A DNA stretch of 64,000 nt, from assembly GCA_023213395.1 (NCBI GenBank), contig CM041465.1:49235741-49299740 (forward strand). Reading direction: 5' to 3'. The position numbers and the translations under genes are program-made. This document shows, piece by piece, positions 60,114 through 64,000 of this stretch. Numbering within the stretch: position 1 is the stretch's first letter; every line of letters starts with the position of its first letter. The stretch comes from Cycas panzhihuaensis. Taxonomy: Eukaryota; Cycadophyta. The notes under the pieces are model-generated. The model saw only the letters and a program-made list of their open reading frames with translations, ran no database searches and had not been told where the DNA came from.

Positions 60114-61411
60114 ATGGCAGATAACACCGTTCAAAAAGAGATCGTCGAACCAATCACTCAAGCAGTCCACGAAGCAATCCAGACATCAAATGCTCTATTA
60201 AATCATACATTACACCAGATATTGGATAAATTGACAATCATAGCGACGAAGGGGAAGGAAGATATGATTGTTCCTGATTCTGAGGATGAAGCAATGAGTC
60301 GACAATCTAATATTAGAAATCAGACTGTTAACAAATATTCCAGTCCTCAGATAGCTCCCATTAATACTGAAAATGAAGCTATCAGAAAATACCTTAATGA
60401 GTATCGTAATTTGAACCCTGAAGAACAGAAGATAGTAGGTTTTCAAGCATATTTCAATTGTTTACAAAATATACAAATACAGAAAAAGAAAAAATTAGAA
60501 AAAATAACTATACAACGTTTTAATATGGAACAAAAGTCACATGAGCCGAGAGTATGGATCCAACAAATGGAAAACTATTTTCGCTTAATGGAGATTGAGT
60601 CAGCAGAGCAAGTTTCGTTAGCCATCTTGCATATGGATGGGATAGCATGCGAATGGTGGCAGTTTCTCGAACGAACCTCTTTTCGAGATCAACTACCAAC
60701 CTGGAAAGAATTCGTGCGTTTATTCATTGAGCGATTTGAAACCGTATCTAATCGCGATTATTATTGTGAGTTACGAAAATTAAAGCAAAGCGGGTTACGT
60801 GGAAGAGTACGGCAGCATTCACAAGGTTAAGCTATGTGTTAGAAGATATTCCAACTAATCGACTTATCCAGTTATATATAGATGGTCTGATGACCGAGAT
60901 CCAAGCTGACGTTAAAATTCAAGAACCAAAGGACCTTAATAAGGCAATACAGTTAGCCAAAATACATGAAGATAAACTTAATACCTTACACAAATCGGGC
61001 ACAGATCGCTATATCCCTCCTCATAGTCGACATGATCTTCTACCAAGTGCTCAACATAGACACGTATCAGTCATTCCAAATCGACCTGCTAAACCCATCA
61101 TTCAAAAAATAAAAACAGAGCAAGAAGAGTTAAGAAGAAAAAATTTATGCTTCAGATGTGAGGAGAAGTGGGAACCTAGGCATCGATGTCAAAAGAACCT
61201 GTTATATACAATCCGACTACTACCAGATGATAATATTGATGAAGAAGAACAAGGATCAGAAAATAATCAAGAAAATTATTATAACGTCGAACATCAAGAA
61301 AACTACAGATGCAGGGGCGACCATTCGAAAATGTCACTATCATTTATGAGCAGTTTAATCAATCAAATACCCTACATTCTACAAGGATCCATCAAAATCA
61401 AGTCAGAATAA
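60114..61411 (+). pseudogene. Element H gag
   Basis: The ATG at 60114 opens a 238-codon frame. It contains a charged N-terminal region and the Ty3/Gypsy gag core (RVWIQQMENYFRLMEIES, CEWWQFLERTSF, WKEFVRLFIERFE, residues about 145-210). Two small indels between about 60790 and 60815 shift the frame; gag continues from about 60812 to 61411 with RLIQLYIDGLMTEI, LNKAIQLAKIHEDKL and a knuckle-like CFRCEEKWEPRHRC (61150-61191). It forms the particle and binds RNA. Apart from the shift it is well preserved, consistent with a recent insertion from an already defective source or one supplied in trans. Confidence 0.85.
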
Positions 61412-61862
61412 TCTTGATAGATTCGGGGAGCACACATAATTTTGTTGATCGAAACTGCACAACAATTAAGGTTATTTCCATTAAGGACTCCACGTTTCAG
61501 TCCTTTGTTGGAGGAAGACAGTAATCTCTGGTCAAGGTATAATGAAGAACCTTAGCCTCACGCTAAATGAAGTCAGTATTATAGAAGATTTCTATGTCGT
61601 CGATGTTGGAGGTGTAGATGTGGTACTGGGTATTCAATGGCTCAGTACGCTCGGAACCTTTGAAATGAATATTAATGAACAATTTATACGATTTAAGAAA
61701 AACGGAAGAATTATCTCGTTATCAGGAAAACGATCAAATAAAATTAAAGCCCTACCACACAAGGATCAAAGTGAAGAAGTCAAGAAACAACCACCAGCAT
61801 TTCAAATACACAAAGTTTTCAATCAAAAGAATTTTCCAATAAATACACCAATATCCATCTAA
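61396..61862 (+). pseudogene. Element H aspartic protease
   Basis: The active site LIDSGSTHNFVD lies at about 61411-61446. The C-terminal part (DFYVVDVGGVDVVLGIQWLSTLG, 61584-61655) is in another frame starting at 61542, so one or two indels separate the halves near 61500-61540. DSGSTHNF and the GIQWL-LG end are typical of chromovirus-type Gypsy proteases. It is followed only by a short non-coding stretch and the 3' LTR. Confidence 0.82.
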
Positions 61863-61962
61863 TCGCCTAATGGACTCTGCTACAATGAAGGATAGCGTAC
61901 GTTTAAAGGACTGCAATCGTTCGACTATGTTTCGTGGGCGAAACATCTCAAGAGGGAGGACT

Positions 61963-62207
61963 TGTTATGAACCTCCTTAAGCACTAAGCTTTAATTAATT
62001 GATTAAATAGTAGGTGCTATTGAACAGGCACAACCCTCCATGAAAGGGCCTAATGTGCATATAAATTGAGCACCCATTGTAACATAGAGATCACATTTTT
62101 TATCTAATCAATCAAACTTGGTCAATTGACTATAACCTGCTCCAGCGTTCTGGCGAGCTCTCTTGTGCTCTCTTGTTGTCTTCAAGTTACGAACTGGGTT
62201 CGTAACA
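61963..62207 (+). repeat. Element H 3' LTR
   Basis: 245 bp. Relative to the 5' LTR it has an extra 10-bp gttctggcga-type insertion near its 3' end and a few changes just before the terminal TTCGTAACA. Confidence 0.95.
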
Positions 62208-64000
62208 GTATGACTTTATAAATGGAGGTTCCCTAAGGAGTGGTGAAAGTAGTCTTGTGACATTCACGAAGTGTGATAGAAATCTAATTATATCTTGAAA
62301 ATCCATCCATAAGAGACATTACCTTAAAACTAGCAGTTTGCTTCTAAATCTGGTGAAGAAAAGGAAGAGGAAAATTGTCCTTGGGACACACATCATTGAT
62401 ATCACAAAACTCAATGCAAATTCAAATTGTACCATTCTTCTTTGCTACAGGAACTATATTAGAGACCCATTAAGAATAGTCAACACTCTCAATGAATCCA
62501 GCTCCTAACAACTTCTCAACTTCCTGCTTAATGGTGAGGGAGAGGCATGGATGAATAGGGCATTGCTTTTACCATTTAGGTTTTTTCCAGGAATTACCGT
62601 AATGTTGTGTTTAATGATTTGGGAGTCAAAGCCTTACATATTTTTATAGCCCCACATGAAAATTGAGTGGAACTCATAGAAGAGATCCCTAACTAAACAA
62701 TCTCTTGGGGAGTACAACTAGCTCCTAACTTGATAATTCTAGGAATGGGTCTACATCAATGGTTTGTTCTATAAGCATTGTGTTCCCTCCATTGAAATGA
62801 GGAGGGGCATGCTTAATTAAAGAAATAGACTCCTGGGGTTGAGAATGATCAACTAAGACTCTTGAAAATTTTAACTTATAATGTGCATGTGGGAAACCAG
62901 GAGATGAACCTGCTAGATACTCTATGATCGTAGATGGGGAGAAAGGCATGAAGGGTGAATACAGATCAATCAAAGAGTTTGAATAAGTGGGAACAAACTC
63001 CATGATTGAAGAAACATGAGAAAAGCAAATGGGCCTATCAACAAACTCTCAAACTAAAGAAAATACTTAGTTAAACTCTTGACGATTCACACCACGATCA
63101 TGATTAGACCAAGACATCAGAATAAGAGAAGATGACGAAGGATCCATATGAGGATGAGTAGGAAAAGAGACAGTGTAGATGGAATTAACTTCCTATACTA
63201 CAGTGGAGGTATCGTAACTATTTTGACCTATATCAAGTGAATTAGTATCTTCACCTCCTTATTCTAGGTCTGGGTATTGATGCAACAACATCTTCCTCTT
63301 ATGTCTATTCAACCATGTATTAAAGAAAAAAGAGTAAGAGAAAGATGGAGGAGCATCAACATGTGAATCATGTATAACCAAACTCGAAAAAGTAGTAACC
63401 GAATGAGTGGTAGTGAAAGGAACCACTAGATTTACCTCTAAGGTCAAGCATAAAACCTGTGAGAAAAAAGTCTAAATAGGAGAGAAGGTACTTATGCTGA
63501 TGCAAGCCCAACTAGGGGTGGACCTTGATGAGGTACGGTGGAGCGAGAAGCCACTTCTTCATTAGAAATGGAAGGAGAAGGAACCAAAGATCAATCAATC
63601 GAGTCTGAAGGAATAGTGATGGACGAGGAACCTAATAACAAAGGAACAACATCAACTAAATCCACATCCTTTACCTTTGATTAGGTAGAAGGGGCTTCAA
63701 TAATAAAGTACTGACCTAAACCAAGTGATTGAAAAAATACTCTTCTGGAATTAGAGGATTCACCAGGTTCTAGAAACATTTCAATAAGTGGAGATAATTG
63801 CTTAATAGGTTTGCACTTTCACTTGATAATCTTTAATCATCCCTCATGGATAAACTTAAGTTCACCAAAGAGGGAGGAACAAACCGCTGCCATTTGGGAG
63901 ATCCATGGTCTACTCAAAAGTATGTTATATTCTAAGTTTAGATTGATGCTGGTAAGCTTAGTGAGAACCATCTTTTCTTCCAATATTAAAGGAAGAGTGA

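Larger units (their letters stand above)
58551..62207 (+). mobile_element. Element H: young non-autonomous Gypsy with gag and protease only
   Basis: 3,657 bp with perfect target duplication GTATG (58546-58550, 62208-62212). LTRs are 232 and 245 bp. Their first about 185 bp are identical and they differ mainly by a 10-bp indel and a small change near the end. An exact primer site TGGTATCAGAGC is at 58785-58796; the purine tract aagagggagga is at 61950-61960. Gag and protease are recognisable, but no RT, RNase H or integrase follows: only about 100 bp separate the protease frame from the 3' LTR. This matches elements described as terminal-repeat retrotransposons with a gag domain, which need enzymes supplied by a relative. 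Confidence 0.93.
51585..64000 (-). mobile_element. Element F: Tat-like Ty3/Gypsy element with internal tandem duplication
   Basis: Minus-strand order in the first copy: protease end (about 57040-56860), a long linker (56500-55720), RT (55560-54950), RNase H (54800-54500), integrase (54200-53154), then a second RNase H (52000-51700). An additional RNase H is a known trait of the Tat lineage. A 3.3-kb pol segment is repeated in tandem (53801-57107, then 57108 onward to the window end), and element H sits in the second copy. Frames are broken. The 5' end lies beyond the window. Confidence 0.75.
57108..64000. repeat. Tandem duplication, second unit, interrupted by element H, runs off the window
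   Basis: 57108-58550 matches 53801-55245. After element H, 62208-64000 matches 55241 to about 57033. The RT motif YLDDM recurs at 58445-58459, and the frames at 62725-63003 and 63259-63447 repeat those at 55723-56037 and 56293-56481. The end of this unit would lie about 75 bp beyond the window. Confidence 0.95.

Noticed and set aside
60780-60830. Programmed ribosomal frameshift in gag of element H
   Set aside because: No slippery heptamer was seen, the shift lies inside gag rather than at the gag-pol boundary, and two separate indels are needed.

Overview
This window comes from a large, repeat-rich plant nuclear genome. Three things point there: plant-type LTR retrotransposons (Copia and Ty3/Gypsy, including a Tat-like lineage), primer sites complementary to plant initiator tRNA-Met, and one interrupted gene resembling plant rhomboid-like protein 14. 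Low gene density, very AT-rich CpG-poor DNA and old inactivated elements nested in each other suggest a gymnosperm-like genome, but that is inference. No rRNA, tRNA gene, CRISPR array or bacterial-type operon was seen.

Layout. 1-5200: AT-rich DNA with no recognisable gene. 5200-7450: a GC-richer island with a two-exon gene (5833-6773) for a rhomboid-like membrane protein with a C-terminal RanBP2-type zinc finger; key catalytic positions are substituted. 7560-9058: intergenic DNA with small direct repeats and palindromes. 9059-27687: three LTR retrotransposons nested inside each other. The outermost is A, a small element on the + strand. B, a Copia on the - strand with TSD GAAAC, lies inside it. 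C, a Copia on the + strand with TSD AGAAC, lies inside B. LTR divergence by eye (A > B > C) agrees with the nesting order. 28668-32475: Copia D, with an extra LTR-plus-leader copy. 32481-36250: unassigned DNA with short hairpin-like repeats.

36750-49369: Gypsy E on the - strand (gag, protease, RNase H, integrase, then a 19-bp minisatellite and an extra open frame before its 3' LTR). Its 5' LTR is split by Copia G (45569-49274), whose leader holds an antisense block that looks like a captured host cDNA. E itself sits in a degenerate sequence that may encode a plant mobile domain. 51585-64000: Gypsy F on the - strand, Tat-like, with a second RNase H beyond its integrase. A 3.3-kb part of F's pol is duplicated in tandem (53801-57107 and 57108 to the window end). 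The second copy is interrupted by H (58551-62207), a young element with gag and protease but no reverse transcriptase, flanked by perfect TSD GTATG.

Almost every retroelement frame has stops or frameshifts, so they are annotated as pseudogenes. The only plausible host gene is the rhomboid-like gene. The strongest points of interest are the datable nest, young element H inside a recent tandem duplication, the possible captured cDNA, the minisatellite plus extra frame in E, and the second RNase H of F.
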